Below are positions 18,522 through 28,759 of a stretch of DNA of 64,000 nt, in pieces. How positions within the stretch are numbered: position 1 is the first letter of the stretch; each line of letters starts with the position of its first letter. Where the stretch lies: positions 158,306-222,305 of the forward strand of contig JAISWO010000017.1 in the NCBI GenBank assembly GCA_031271045.1, given 5' to 3'. Source of the stretch: Tannerellaceae bacterium. GTDB lineage: Bacteria > Bacteroidota > Bacteroidia > Bacteroidales > Tannerellaceae. The notes under the pieces are model-generated. The model saw only the letters and a program-made list of their open reading frames with translations, made no database searches and was not told where the DNA came from. A program made the translations under genes and the position numbers.

Positions 18522-19744
18522 CCCGGAGAATCTATTCCCAGACCGAAGGAAACCGCCGGACCATGCCCCCCGCCGTCCGCGTAGCCCTCATCGGCATAGC
18601 CCTGGGAATGGCCGTCATGATCCTCGCCGTAGCCATCATCACAGGTTTCAAGAAAGAAGTAAGGAATAAGGTCATCGGATTCGGTTCGCACATCCGCATA
18701 ACCAACTTAGATAATAACACATCCTACGAAACAGCGCCCATCACCCTGAGCGACTCCTTGCTACACCTCCTGCGCTCGCACCCGGACGTTCGCCACGCCG
18801 AAGCCTTCGCCACCAAACCGGGCATCCTCAAGACCGATACCGACTTCCAGGGTATCGTCCTCAAAGGCGTTGACGAACGCTTCGACTGGACTTTCTTCCG
18901 CGATAACCTGCGCGAAGGCGACGTCTTCCATATCGACACCGCAGAGATATCGACCCAGGCACTCATCTCGCGCTACTTGGCCAACCTGCTCAGATTGGAG
19001 ACCGGCGATACGTTCCTTACTTATTTCGTGCAAGACAACGTTCGCGCCCGGCGTTTTACCATCAGCGGCATTTACGAAACCGGCTTCATCGACTACGACA
19101 AGCTCTTCGTCCTGACCGACATCAGGCAAATCCGCCGCCTCAACGGCTGGGCAGGCAACGAGGCCAGCGGATTGGAGCTCCGGGTAAGCGATTACGAACA
19201 GGTCGACCGCATAGCCGAAGACCTGTTCTATGCCCTCTCCGAGCGCCCCGACGAGAGGGGAAACATCCTCTACGTCCGCTCCATCAAAGAGTTGAATCCG
19301 ATGATATTCAGTTGGCTCGACGTCCTGGATACGAACGTCGCCGTGATACTTATACTCATGCTCGCCGTCGCCGGCTTTACGATGATATCCGGACTGCTGG
19401 TCGTCATCCTCGGACGTATCCGCATGATCGGCATCCTCAAAGCGTTGGGAGAAAGCAACCGCAGTATCCGGAAAATCTTCCTCTACATCTCCTTCTTCCT
19501 CATCGGCCGGGGAATGATATGGGGCAACCTCACCGGCATCTCCCTTTGCCTCTTGCAGTCCACCTTCCGTCTCTTCCGCTTAGATCCTTCGACGTATTAC
19601 CTCGACGCCGTCCCCATCGACCTCAACCTTCACTCCCTGCTACTACTCAACCTCGGCGCCCTCGCAGCTTCCATGCTCATGATGCTTGCCCCCTCCCACC
19701 TGATCACCAAGGTAGAGCCTTCCCGCAGCATCCGCTTCGAATAA
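18500..19744 (+). CDS. ABC transporter permease, LolC/LolE (FtsX-like) family
   Basis: VEFFIARRIYSQTEG N-terminus and C-terminal FtsX-like TM block; overlaps aminotransferase by 22 bp. Confidence 0.85.
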   Translation: MSVEFFIARRIYSQTEGNRRTMPPAVRVALIGIALGMAVMILAVAIITGFKKEVRNKVIGFGSHIRITNLDNNTSYETAPITLSDSLLHLLRSHPDVRHAEAFATKPGILKTDTDFQGIVLKGVDERFDWTFFRDNLREGDVFHIDTAEISTQALISRYLANLLRLETGDTFLTYFVQDNVRARRFTISGIYETGFIDYDKLFVLTDIRQIRRLNGWAGNEASGLELRVSDYEQVDRIAEDLFYALSERPDERGNILYVRSIKELNPMIFSWLDVLDTNVAVILILMLAVAGFTMISGLLVVILGRIRMIGILKALGESNRSIRKIFLYISFFLIGRGMIWGNLTGISLCLLQSTFRLFRLDPSTYYLDAVPIDLNLHSLLLLNLGALAASMLMMLAPSHLITKVEPSRSIRFE

Positions 19745-19808
19745 GCCCCTCTACTCTACCCTGCCTTGCCTTGCGTATTTATCGCTATTAGTTTGGTGGC
19801 GACGCACG

Positions 19809-20990
19809 TCATTTGCCGCCGCCGAGGGTGAAGGTGTAGTCGCGTTTGCGGTGGAAGAGGTGATAGATGCGAAGGTAAAGGCTGATGGAGAGATCCACTA
19901 TTTCGAGGAAAGGCAGCCAGGCGGTGAAAGGGGGTTGTTGCAACATCGTTGCCGTCTTTTTCCAGACTATGGCTTTCACGATGTAGAGGAGGGTGTACAG
20001 CAAGGCGCCCAACAGGATCGCTTGCAGATGAGCGCCAAAGGCTCCCGCCGTGATGAGGGCTGCAACGGAGACGAGGAAGAGGGCGGCGCTCAGCTTCTCC
20101 ATCCGGTAAAAGAGCAAGCGGTTACCTTTGAAATAAGCCTGTGTGGCAGCGCGTGCTATCCGCATTTCTTTCCATGCTGCAAAACAATCGAAGGGTGCCA
20201 TCCCGGTTATGCTGGCCGGAGTGTATGTGACGCAAGTGTTCCGTCCGGTAGCCGATTCGTTGATGAAGAGGTTGTCGTCGCCAGCATGAAGGCCTAAGGA
20301 ATGACTGTATCCTTTTTGCTCGTAAAAGAGCGTTTTGCGGTATGAGAGGTTCTTTCCGTTCCCGCTGTACGGGCGGTTGACGAGGGCGGCCGAGATGTAT
20401 TGCACGCCGGCTATCAGGTTGTCATAGGCGGCGAGTTTGTGGAAGAAGCCTGCGTGGGTACGGTAGGCGCAAAATCCCAGGACGATGGACGTCTGCCCGG
20501 TGTAGTTGCGTACCATCGCCCGGATCCATTGGTCTGTAAGGGGGCAGCAACCGGCTTCGGTGAATAGCAGGATATCGTTTTTGGCTGCCTTGACGCCTAT
20601 CATGAGCGAGAGTTTGCGGCGACTCAAGTATTTGGATTCCTGGGGGGTGAAGGTGTGATAGAGATGGGGATAGTCGTTGGCGAAGAGTTTCAGTATGTCG
20701 TCGCTTTCGGTCGTAGAGCCGTCGTTGACAACGATTACTTCGTATTGCGGATAGTCCTGCTTGAGCAATGCAGGGAGATTCTCTTTCAGATAGAACGATT
20801 CCTTGTTGGCATAGACAATGACGGAGACCGGCGGCCAGGCGTCCGGTTCCTCCGGTTTGGGTTGCAGGGGCGCTTTGCGGCAGGGGCGCAAATACGTAAT
20901 CCGGTAATAGAGCAATTGTATGACAAAACATACGGCGGCGGCTCCGGCCAATAGCAGCTCAAGCATGGAGAAGACAGCGAAACGATCCAT
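19809..20990 (-). CDS. Family 2 glycosyltransferase, membrane-associated
   Basis: PPVSVIVYANKESFYLKENLPALLKQDYPQYEVIVVNDGSTTESDDIL; TEAGCCPLTDQWI. Confidence 0.88.
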   Translation of the reverse strand: MDRFAVFSMLELLLAGAAAVCFVIQLLYYRITYLRPCRKAPLQPKPEEPDAWPPVSVIVYANKESFYLKENLPALLKQDYPQYEVIVVNDGSTTESDDILKLFANDYPHLYHTFTPQESKYLSRRKLSLMIGVKAAKNDILLFTEAGCCPLTDQWIRAMVRNYTGQTSIVLGFCAYRTHAGFFHKLAAYDNLIAGVQYISAALVNRPYSGNGKNLSYRKTLFYEQKGYSHSLGLHAGDDNLFINESATGRNTCVTYTPASITGMAPFDCFAAWKEMRIARAATQAYFKGNRLLFYRMEKLSAALFLVSVAALITAGAFGAHLQAILLGALLYTLLYIVKAIVWKKTATMLQQPPFTAWLPFLEIVDLSISLYLRIYHLFHRKRDYTFTLGGGK

Positions 20991-20998
20991 TGGCTTCG

Positions 20999-22156
20999 TT
21001 ATAGGGTGTCGGAAAAGTATGCGGAAGGAAGTTTGCGGCAGTTGTATTGCGAGGCCATGACTTCGCCGTAGGCACCGGCGCTGCGGAGCGCCAGCAGGTC
21101 GCTGCGGCGGACTTTGTTCAGCTTTACGTCGCGGCCGAAAACGTCGGACGATTCGCAGATGGGGCCTACAACGTCGTAAGTTTCCGCTTCTTCGTCGCTT
21201 GTGATGTTTTCGATCCGGTGGTAGGAATCGTACATAGCGGGGCGGAGCAGTTCGGTAAAACCGGCGTCGAGGATGGCAAAGCGTTTTGTCTCGCCTTCTT
21301 TTACGTACAGCGCCTTGGAGATGAGGGAGCCGCATTGGGCTACGATAGAGCGTCCGGGCTCGAAGTGGACGTGTTGTCCGTCGCGCCGACGGAAGAGTTG
21401 GTGGATGAGTGCAAAGTAGTTTTCGAAATCGGCTACCGGTAGATGGTCCGGATGGTAATAGTCGATTCCCAGTCCTCCGCCGAAGTTGACGTTTTCCAGG
21501 CGTATGCCGCGGGCTTCGAGGTTGTCCTGTATGTCGTTGGCGCGGAAGACGAGGTTTTGGAAGGCGGAAAGGTCTGTGATCTGCGATCCGATGTGGAAGT
21601 GGATTCCCTTCAGTTTTATTTCCTGCATGGCGGAGAGTTCGTCGAGGACTCCGTTTAATTGTCCGAGATTGATGCCGAATTTGTTTTCTTTCATGCCGGT
21701 GGTGATTTTGGCATGGGTATGGGCGTCTACTTCGGGGTTGATACGGAGGGCGACGGGGACTGTTGTGCCTTTGGTGGCGGCTATGTCGCGGATGACTTTC
21801 AGTTCGGCAATGGACTCAACGTTGAAGCATGAGATGTTGTTGTCTAAGCCCAGGATGATTTCCCAGTCGGCTTTGCCTACGCCGGCGAAGACTATTGTTG
21901 CAGGGGGGAATCCGGCGTCCAGGGCGGCCTGTATTTCGCCTCCGCTGACGCAGTCGGCTCCCAGTCCGCTTTGGGCGATGAGCGAGAGGATGCGGGGGTT
22001 GGCATTGGCTTTTACGGCGTAATGGATGTGGTAGTTGTATTTTGCGGCTTCTGTTTTTACGACGTTCAGGGTTTCATTCAGCAGGGCGATGTCGTAGTAA
22101 TAGAAGGGGGTTGGGAGGGTCTTCAATTTTTCGACCGGGAAGGTTCCTTTCAGCAT
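20999..22156 (-). CDS. lysA: Diaminopimelate decarboxylase
   Basis: PFYYYDIALLNETL; HYAVKANANPRIL; GGGLGIDYYHPDH; CESSDVFGRD. Confidence 0.95.
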   Translation of the reverse strand: MLKGTFPVEKLKTLPTPFYYYDIALLNETLNVVKTEAAKYNYHIHYAVKANANPRILSLIAQSGLGADCVSGGEIQAALDAGFPPATIVFAGVGKADWEIILGLDNNISCFNVESIAELKVIRDIAATKGTTVPVALRINPEVDAHTHAKITTGMKENKFGINLGQLNGVLDELSAMQEIKLKGIHFHIGSQITDLSAFQNLVFRANDIQDNLEARGIRLENVNFGGGLGIDYYHPDHLPVADFENYFALIHQLFRRRDGQHVHFEPGRSIVAQCGSLISKALYVKEGETKRFAILDAGFTELLRPAMYDSYHRIENITSDEEAETYDVVGPICESSDVFGRDVKLNKVRRSDLLALRSAGAYGEVMASQYNCRKLPSAYFSDTL

Positions 22157-22165
22157 GATTGTTTG

Positions 22166-23476
22166 TTAATTAAAAAGGTTTTTACTCAGGGACTGTAAGG
22201 CTCTTTGTTTGTCTGTGGATTTGACCAGCAGGGAGACGTTGTAGTTGCTTCCGCCGTAGGAAATCATCCTCAGGGGGATGTTTTTGAGGGCGTTTACGAT
22301 GCTGGCTTCGAAGCCTACGTTTTCCCATTCCATATCGCCGACGACGCAGATGATGACCATGTCGGCGTCGACGCTGACGGCTCCGAATTTTTTCAGGTCG
22401 TCGACGATTTCGTCCAGCCGTTTGCAGTTGTCGATGGTGCAGGAGATGCCGACTTCGGAGGTGGTTACCATGTCGATGGGCGTCTGGTAGTTTTCGAATA
22501 TTTCGAACACTTTACGCAGGAAGCCGGTGGCCAGCAGCATGCGTCCGCTTTTTATTTTGATGGCTGTGATATTGTCTTTGGCGGCGACGGCTTTGATGCG
22601 TCCTTTTTCCGTCACGTTGGAGATGAGGGTGCCTTGTGCGTCGGGTTGCAGGGTATTGAGCAGACGGACGGGGATATTGTTGAGTTTGGCCGGCAGGATG
22701 CAGGTGGGGTGGAGTATTTTGGCTCCGAAGTAGGCGAGTTCGGCGGCTTCTTCGAAGTGGAGGCGCCGGACGGGGGAGGTGTTTTCGACGAAGCGGGGGT
22801 CGTTGTTGTGCATTCCGTCAATGTCGGTCCAGATCTGCACTTCTTCGGCGTGTATGGCGGCGCCGATGAGGGAGGCGGTATAATCGCTTCCGCCGCGCTG
22901 GAGGTTGTCTACTTCTCCGTAGGCGTTGCGGCAGATATATCCCTGGGTGAGGTAGAGGTCGGCATCCCGGTGTTCGTCGAGCAGTTTGTTGAGTTTTTCC
23001 CGGATGTAGACGGGGTCGGGTTCGGCGTTTTTGTTGGTGCGCATATAGTCGAGTGCGGGGAGGACGACGGAATTGATGCCCGATTCCTGAAGGTAGAGGT
23101 TCATCATACCGGTGGAGAGGAGTTCACCTTGTGCCAGGACGACACGTTCTTCAAAGAGGGTGAAGAGGTCTTTGGCGAAGGTGCGGATGTAATCAAAATG
23201 GCAGGCGATGAGTTCGTTCCCCCTTTGTTTATATTCGGAGGTGCGATAAAGTTGTTCTGCATGCTCGTAATATTTGATGGCGAGTTTGTTGATAATCTCA
23301 CTGGCTCCGTCGGGGTTTTTCCGGTAGAGGTATTCGGAGATTTCGACTAATGAGTTGGTTGTTCCCGACATGGCGGACAGGACAACGATATTGCGGTTTC
23401 CTTCGATCAGGTTGGCCACATCGATCATTCGTTGCGCCGAGCCTACGGAGGTACCGCCAAACTTTAACACTTTCAT
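22166..23476 (-). CDS. lysC: Aspartate kinase
   Basis: MKVLKFGGTSVGSAQRM; GGSDYTASLIGAAIHAEEVQIWTDIDG; ACT domains. Confidence 0.95.
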   Translation of the reverse strand: MKVLKFGGTSVGSAQRMIDVANLIEGNRNIVVLSAMSGTTNSLVEISEYLYRKNPDGASEIINKLAIKYYEHAEQLYRTSEYKQRGNELIACHFDYIRTFAKDLFTLFEERVVLAQGELLSTGMMNLYLQESGINSVVLPALDYMRTNKNAEPDPVYIREKLNKLLDEHRDADLYLTQGYICRNAYGEVDNLQRGGSDYTASLIGAAIHAEEVQIWTDIDGMHNNDPRFVENTSPVRRLHFEEAAELAYFGAKILHPTCILPAKLNNIPVRLLNTLQPDAQGTLISNVTEKGRIKAVAAKDNITAIKIKSGRMLLATGFLRKVFEIFENYQTPIDMVTTSEVGISCTIDNCKRLDEIVDDLKKFGAVSVDADMVIICVVGDMEWENVGFEASIVNALKNIPLRMISYGGSNYNVSLLVKSTDKQRALQSLSKNLFN

Positions 23477-23535
23477 TTTTGTTCGTTCTATTAAATTGTT
23501 TTTTGTATCAAAAGTGGGCAAAGTTACGGTTTTTT

Positions 23536-24216
23536 TCAGTCTTCCACATCGCTGAGGTCTCCATTCTCGCACTTTACTATGCGGGCAGGGAAGTCTCGCA
23601 CCATATTATAGTTGTGCGTTGTCATAATGACGGCTGTTCCCCGGCGGCAGATGTTGTGGAGGAGTTGTACGATCTGGGCGCTTGTTTGGGGGTCTAAGTT
23701 GCCGGTTGGTTCGTCGGCCAGTATGAGTTTGGGTTCATTCAGCAGGGCGCGGGCTATGACGATGCGTTGCTGTTCGCCGCCTGAGAGTTCGTGGGGGCGT
23801 TTGTAGCCTTTGTTGGTCATACCTACGCGGTTAAGTACGTCGTTGATGCGGGTTTCGATTTCATCTTTTTGGGTCCATCCGGTGGCTTTGAGGACAAATT
23901 CGAGGTTGCTGTTGACGGTGCGGTCGGTCAGCAGTTGGAAATCCTGGAAGACGATGCCTAATTTCCGTCGCAGGAAAGGTATCTCGTTGTATTTGATTTT
24001 ACGCAGGTTGTATTCCATCAGCCGTGCGCGTCCGTGGAGGATGGGTATTTCGCAGTAGAGGGCTTTCAGGAGGCTGCTTTTTCCGGAGCCGACTTTTCCG
24101 ATGATATAGACAAATTCTCCGTTGCCGAGCGTCAGGGAGGCGTTGTGGAGGATCAGGTTTTCGTCGCGCTGGATGTCGATGTGTTCCAGGCGCAGCAGCG
24201 AGGATTCGGTTGCCAT
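23536..24216 (-). CDS. ftsE: ABC transporter ATP-binding protein, FtsE-like
   Basis: [17 protein letters not shown] Walker [34 protein letters not shown]. Confidence 0.85.
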   Translation of the reverse strand: MATESSLLRLEHIDIQRDENLILHNASLTLGNGEFVYIIGKVGSGKSSLLKALYCEIPILHGRARLMEYNLRKIKYNEIPFLRRKLGIVFQDFQLLTDRTVNSNLEFVLKATGWTQKDEIETRINDVLNRVGMTNKGYKRPHELSGGEQQRIVIARALLNEPKLILADEPTGNLDPQTSAQIVQLLHNICRRGTAVIMTTHNYNMVRDFPARIVKCENGDLSDVED

Positions 24217-24221
24217 GGGTT

Positions 24222-24821
24222 TTATGCTTTATGTCTTTTCTGTAATTCGCGGCAGAGGTCTTCGAGGCGGAGGCCTTTGGCGGTGAGGAGCACCATGAGG
24301 TGATACATCAGGTCGGCGGCTTCGTAGACGAGTTGTTCTTCTGTCCCGTTGGTTGCTTCGATGACGGTTTCGACGGCTTCTTCGCCTACTTTCTGCGCCA
24401 TACGGTTGATGCCTTTGAGGAAGAGGGTGGTAGTGTACGAGCCTTCGGGCATTTCCTGGCGGCGTTGTTCGATGAGGTTTTGCAATTGGCGGAGGAAGAG
24501 TATATCGTCTTCGGTATTGCTTTCGCCGAAGCAGGTGTCGTCGCCCGTATGGCAGACCGGGCCTGCCGGACGGGCTTTCAGGAGCAGGGTATCGCTGTCG
24601 CAATCCAACAGTATGCCGGTTACCTGCAAGGTATTCCCGCTTGTTTCTCCTTTCATCCACAACCGTTTCCTGGTCCGGCTGAAGAAGGTTACTTTGCCGG
24701 TCTCTTTTGTTTTCTCAAAAGCTTCTTCGTTCATATAGCCGAGCATCAGGACTTTGCCTGTTTTGTCGTCCTGGATAACGGCGGGCACTAAGCCACCCGT
24801 TTTTTCAAAATCTATTTTCAT
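24222..24821 (-). CDS. hisIE: Bifunctional phosphoribosyl-AMP cyclohydrolase / phosphoribosyl-ATP pyrophosphatase
   Basis: VLMLGYMNEEAFEKT; FFSRTRKRLWMKGETSGN; KVGEEAVETVIEA. Confidence 0.95.
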   Translation of the reverse strand: MKIDFEKTGGLVPAVIQDDKTGKVLMLGYMNEEAFEKTKETGKVTFFSRTRKRLWMKGETSGNTLQVTGILLDCDSDTLLLKARPAGPVCHTGDDTCFGESNTEDDILFLRQLQNLIEQRRQEMPEGSYTTTLFLKGINRMAQKVGEEAVETVIEATNGTEEQLVYEAADLMYHLMVLLTAKGLRLEDLCRELQKRHKA

Positions 24822-24863
24822 GCTGTTTTCTATTTTATGTTTCAAATACTTATTGGTTTCTAT

Positions 24864-25050
24864 GCGTTAACCCTAACGAGAGGCGCGTTAACCCTAACGA
24901 GAGACGCGTTAACCTTAACGAGAGGCGCGTTAACCTTAACGAGAGGCGCGTTAACCCTAACGAGAGGCGCGTTAACCTTAACGAGAGGCGCGTTAACCCT
25001 AACGAGAGGCGCGTTAACCTTAACGGAAGGTGCGTTAACCTTAACGGGGA
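24864..25050. repeat. Array 3: nine 21-bp units GCGTTAACC(C/T)TAACGAGAGGC between hisF and hisIE
   Basis: Units start every 21 bp from 24864; CGTTAA-CC-TTAACG palindromic core. Confidence 0.97.
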
Positions 25051-25072
25051 TTGGTTTCAGGTTCATTTTGTT

Positions 25073-25843
25073 TCAAATTGTTTGTGTTTCCCGGCGGAGG
25101 GGGATGCCTTCGGAGGAAAGGTAGGTCTTCAGGTCGGGGATGTCGATTTCTCCGAAGTGGAAGACGCTGGCAGCGAGTGCGGCATCGGCTTTTCCGAGCA
25201 GGAAGGCGTCGCGGAAATGTTCTTTCCGGCCGGCGCCTCCGGAGGCGATGACAGGGATGCGTAGCGAAGTGGACAGGCGAGCGAGGGCTTCGTTGGCGTA
25301 ACCTTCTTTTACGCCGTCGTGCGTCATGCTGGTGAAGAGGATCTCGCCGGCGCCGCGTGCCTGGGCTTCGGAGGCCCATTGGAAGAGGTCGCGCCCGGTG
25401 GGGATGCGCCCACCGTTGAGGTAGCAGAGCCAGCGGCCGTCCTCGTAATTGGCGTCGATGGCGACGACGCATACCTGGACGCCGTAATGGGTGGCGATGT
25501 CTTCGATCAGTTGGGGGTTGCGCAGGGCGGAGGAGTTGATGGATACTTTGTCGGCGCCGGCACCGAGCAGACGGTCTACATCGGCAAGTTCGTTAATGCC
25601 GCCACCGACGGTGAAGGGGATCGACAGCCGGGCGGCGACCCGGCGGACCAGCTCGGTAAACGTTTTCCGTCCTTCGTGCGAGGCGGTGATGTCTAAGTAA
25701 ACCAGCTCGTCGGCGCCCTGGCTGCTGTAACGGGCGCCGAGTTCGACGGCGTCGCCGGCATTGCGGAAATTGACGAAGTTGACGCCTTTGACCGTCATGC
25801 CGTCTTTCACGTCTAAGCAGGGTATGATTCTTTTAGCAAGCAT
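25073..25843 (-). CDS. hisF: Imidazole glycerol phosphate synthase, cyclase subunit
   Basis: [31 protein letters not shown]. Confidence 0.97.
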   Translation of the reverse strand: MLAKRIIPCLDVKDGMTVKGVNFVNFRNAGDAVELGARYSSQGADELVYLDITASHEGRKTFTELVRRVAARLSIPFTVGGGINELADVDRLLGAGADKVSINSSALRNPQLIEDIATHYGVQVCVVAIDANYEDGRWLCYLNGGRIPTGRDLFQWASEAQARGAGEILFTSMTHDGVKEGYANEALARLSTSLRIPVIASGGAGRKEHFRDAFLLGKADAALAASVFHFGEIDIPDLKTYLSSEGIPLRRETQTI

Positions 25844-25845
25844 AG

Positions 25846-26577
25846 TTAGTTTGTTTTTGTGGTGAAGCGAAGCAGTTCGGCGCCCCGGATGCGTCCTTCG
25901 TAAAAGGCTTTGCCGAAGATCACGGCCGGTATGCCGGCTTCTTCCAATTGTTCGATGTCGGCCACCGACGCTACTCCGCCGCTGGCAATGACATAGAGGT
26001 CGGGCATTGCCCGGCGGATCTCCCGGTACATTTCGATGGACGGGCCCCGCAGGGTGCCGTCGCGGGAGATGTCGGTACTGATTACTTGGGTGATTCCTTT
26101 CCTTTGCCAGGTTTGGATGAAGGGTATGAGGTCTTCGCCGGTGGTTTCTTCCCAGCCGGCGACGGCTATTTTCCCGTTCCGGGCATCGGCGCCGAGTAAG
26201 ATGCGGTTGCTTCCGAAGGTCGCGATCCAGGTGGCAAAGGCCTCGGGATCTTTTACGGCGACGCTTCCGCCTGTTGCCATCTGCGCTCCGCTGTCGAAGG
26301 CGATCCGGAGGTCTTCTTCCTGTTTCAGGCCTCCGCCGTAGTCGATCGTTAAGGAGGTTCGTGTGGACAGGCGTTCCAGGACTTTATAATGGATGATGCG
26401 TCCGGCGCGCGCTCCGTCGAGGTCAACGACGTGAAGGCGCCGGATACCGTAATCTTCGAATCGCCGGGCTACTTCGAGGGGGTCTTCGTCGTATATTTTC
26501 TTCGTCTCATAATCGCCTTGCGTCAGGCGGACGCAATGACCGTCTATCAGGTCAATGGCGGGGATCAATTCTATCAT
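25846..26577 (-). CDS. hisA: ProFAR isomerase
   Basis: [23 protein letters not shown]. Confidence 0.97.
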   Translation of the reverse strand: MIELIPAIDLIDGHCVRLTQGDYETKKIYDEDPLEVARRFEDYGIRRLHVVDLDGARAGRIIHYKVLERLSTRTSLTIDYGGGLKQEEDLRIAFDSGAQMATGGSVAVKDPEAFATWIATFGSNRILLGADARNGKIAVAGWEETTGEDLIPFIQTWQRKGITQVISTDISRDGTLRGPSIEMYREIRRAMPDLYVIASGGVASVADIEQLEEAGIPAVIFGKAFYEGRIRGAELLRFTTKTN

Positions 26578-26587
26578 CTGAGGGGGG

Positions 26588-27178
26588 TTAGAGGTTAAGG
26601 AAATTCTTCAGTATCGCTTCGCCCACGGCGCCGCTTTTTTCGGGGTGAAACTGTGTGGCGTAGAAATTGTCTTTCTTCAACGCGGCGCTGAAGGGGAGGA
26701 TATAATCTGTCACGGCCGCCGTCGATTCATTTACCGGTACGTAATAGCTGTGGACAAAATAGACGTACTGTCCTTCCTGTCTGTGGTCGAAAAGCCCGTC
26801 TTTGACGTTGCCGAGCGTATTCCAACCCATATGCGGCACTTTTTCCTGCTGTTTCCCGGCAGGAAAGCGTTTTACTTCCGCATCAAAGATACCGAGGCAA
26901 TCCACCCCGCCTTCGTCTGAGAAGCGACACATCAGTTGCATTCCCAGGCAGATACCGAGCGTCGGCTGGCGCAGTGCGGCAATGACGCGATCCAAGCCTT
27001 GCTGCCGGAGGTGTTGCATGGTCGTATGCGCTTCTCCTACGCCGGGGAAGATAACCTTATCCGCTTTCTGCAGCAGCTCTGCATCTGCCGTCACAACGGC
27101 TTCGATTCCCAACCGCCTGAGCGCATAATCGACCGAGCATATATTCCCGGCATTGTATTTCACGATTGCTACATTCAT
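26588..27178 (-). CDS. hisH: Imidazole glycerol phosphate synthase, glutaminase subunit
   Basis: MNVAIVKYNAGNI; LGICLGMQLM; ATQFHPEKSG. Confidence 0.95.
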   Translation of the reverse strand: MNVAIVKYNAGNICSVDYALRRLGIEAVVTADAELLQKADKVIFPGVGEAHTTMQHLRQQGLDRVIAALRQPTLGICLGMQLMCRFSDEGGVDCLGIFDAEVKRFPAGKQQEKVPHMGWNTLGNVKDGLFDHRQEGQYVYFVHSYYVPVNESTAAVTDYILPFSAALKKDNFYATQFHPEKSGAVGEAILKNFLNL

Positions 27179-27246
27179 TTGTGTCACGTTAAAATATTTC
27201 ACCGCAAAAATACGATAAATCCGGCACGGACATCGAAATTTACTTA

Positions 27247-27254
27247 CTTTTGCG
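27247..27254 (+). promoter_or_regulatory. TACTTTTG -7-like promoter element
   Basis: TAnnTTTG match upstream of ATG 27291. Confidence 0.5.
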
Positions 27255-27290
27255 GCATTTACAAATTACAATATTTATAAATGAGTTGAT

Positions 27291-28694
27291 ATGAAAATAC
27301 GGAAATTGTTTTTGTTATTTATAGTATGTCTTGCCTTCCCGGCGTTGTGGGGGCAGGAAATTACGGGAGACTGGAACGGCATCCTCAAGGTGCAGGGCAT
27401 TCAGTTGCGGGTCGTTTTCCACATCAGTCAAACGGGCGACGCTTATTCGGCAACGATGGACAGTCCCGACCAAAACGCTTTCGGCATCCCGGCGACGGCA
27501 GCGAGCTACGGGCGTCCGGCCTTGAAGCTGTCCATTTCGAATCTGGGCGTCGAGTACGAAGGAACGCTCCAGGAGGATGGGAACATCAAAGGTACGTTCC
27601 GGCAAATGGGACAATCCTTCCCCCTGGATTTGCAGCGGGCAACCGTTGAGAAAGAAAAGCCTTCCCGGCCGCAAGAGCCTTCCCGGCCGTATCCGTACGC
27701 AGAAGAAGACGTCGCGTTTGAAAACCGCGACGCCGACATTCAATTGGCAGGGACCTTATCCCTGCCTCGCCGGGAAGGACGCTTCCCGGCCGTTGTCCTG
27801 ATCAGCGGCAGCGGAGCCCAAACCCGCGACGAAGAAGTGATGGGGCACAAACCCTTCCTGATCATCGCCGATTACCTGACGCGCAACGGGATCGCCGTCC
27901 TCCGCTTCGACGACCGCGGAACGGCCGCCTCCACAGGCAACTTTGCAACGGCCACTACGCTCGATTTCTCGACCGACGCAGAGGCGGCCGTCCGTTATCT
28001 GCTGACAAGGCCGGAAATCGACCACCGGAAGATCGGACTAATCGGGCATAGTGAAGGAGGCGTTATTGCGCCGATGGTGGCTGTCCGTTGCAAGGACGTC
28101 GCCTTTATCGTCCTGCTGGCAGGATTGGGAATACCGGGAGACGAACTCCTCCTGCTCCAGAACGAAGCCCTGAGCCGGGCCGCCGGTATGGGCGAAGAGG
28201 ATTTGCAGACACTGTCGGCTTTCTACCGGGGCCTCTTTGACGTCATCCTTCAGGCGGCCGACGTGGAAGAACTGCAAGCCGGAGCGACAACACGCATCAA
28301 AGCATTAGTGGCCGAACATCCGGACGTCAAACCGGAAGGTGTGAGCGAAGAGACATTCATCAGCGCGCAAGTGTCGCAACTGGTGACTCCCTGGGTGAAA
28401 TACCTCCTGGCCTACGACCCTGCCCCGACGCTGGAGCAAGTCCGTTGCCCCGTCCTGGCTATCGGCGGGGATAAGGATCTGCAAGTCCCGGCCAACGTCA
28501 ACCTCGAAGCCATCCACGCCGCCCTCCTCCGGGGAGGCAACCATGCCGTTACTGTGAAAGAACTCCCCGGTTTGAATCATCTCTTTCAGGAATGTACCAC
28601 CGGCCTGCCCTCCGAATACGCAACCATCGAACAAACCTTCTCGCCCGTAGCCTTAAACGAAATCCTTTCCTGGCTCGCTTTACAAATACCATAA
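27291..28694 (+). CDS. Secreted alpha/beta hydrolase
   Basis: Signal peptide; VVLISGSGAQTRDEE; IGLIGHSEGGVIAPMVA nucleophile elbow. Confidence 0.88.
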   Translation: MKIRKLFLLFIVCLAFPALWGQEITGDWNGILKVQGIQLRVVFHISQTGDAYSATMDSPDQNAFGIPATAASYGRPALKLSISNLGVEYEGTLQEDGNIKGTFRQMGQSFPLDLQRATVEKEKPSRPQEPSRPYPYAEEDVAFENRDADIQLAGTLSLPRREGRFPAVVLISGSGAQTRDEEVMGHKPFLIIADYLTRNGIAVLRFDDRGTAASTGNFATATTLDFSTDAEAAVRYLLTRPEIDHRKIGLIGHSEGGVIAPMVAVRCKDVAFIVLLAGLGIPGDELLLLQNEALSRAAGMGEEDLQTLSAFYRGLFDVILQAADVEELQAGATTRIKALVAEHPDVKPEGVSEETFISAQVSQLVTPWVKYLLAYDPAPTLEQVRCPVLAIGGDKDLQVPANVNLEAIHAALLRGGNHAVTVKELPGLNHLFQECTTGLPSEYATIEQTFSPVALNEILSWLALQIP

Positions 28695-28702
28695 TCACGG
28701 TA

Positions 28703-28732
28703 TTTGCAGGATAAACACCGGAACTAACTTTG
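28703..28732 (+). promoter_or_regulatory. Promoter: TTTG (28703-28706) - 18 bp - TAACTTTG (28725-28732) for the susCD operon
   Basis: Both -33 TTTG and -7 TAnnTTTG present with near-canonical spacing. Confidence 0.6.
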
Positions 28733-28759
28733 CCCCCATAATTTTAACAAAATAAGTTT

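Noticed and set aside
24864-25050. Telomere-like CCCTAA repeats
   Set aside because: Period is 21 bp with GTTAACC(C/T)TAACG cores inside a bacterial his operon; resemblance is coincidental.
24837-25124. ORFs with ALTLTRG / VKVNAPL peptide repeats on both strands
   Set aside because: A 21-bp unit is a multiple of 3, so stop-free frames arise automatically on both strands; no convincing RBS. The minus-strand ORF starting at 25066 just after hisF is the least unlikely.
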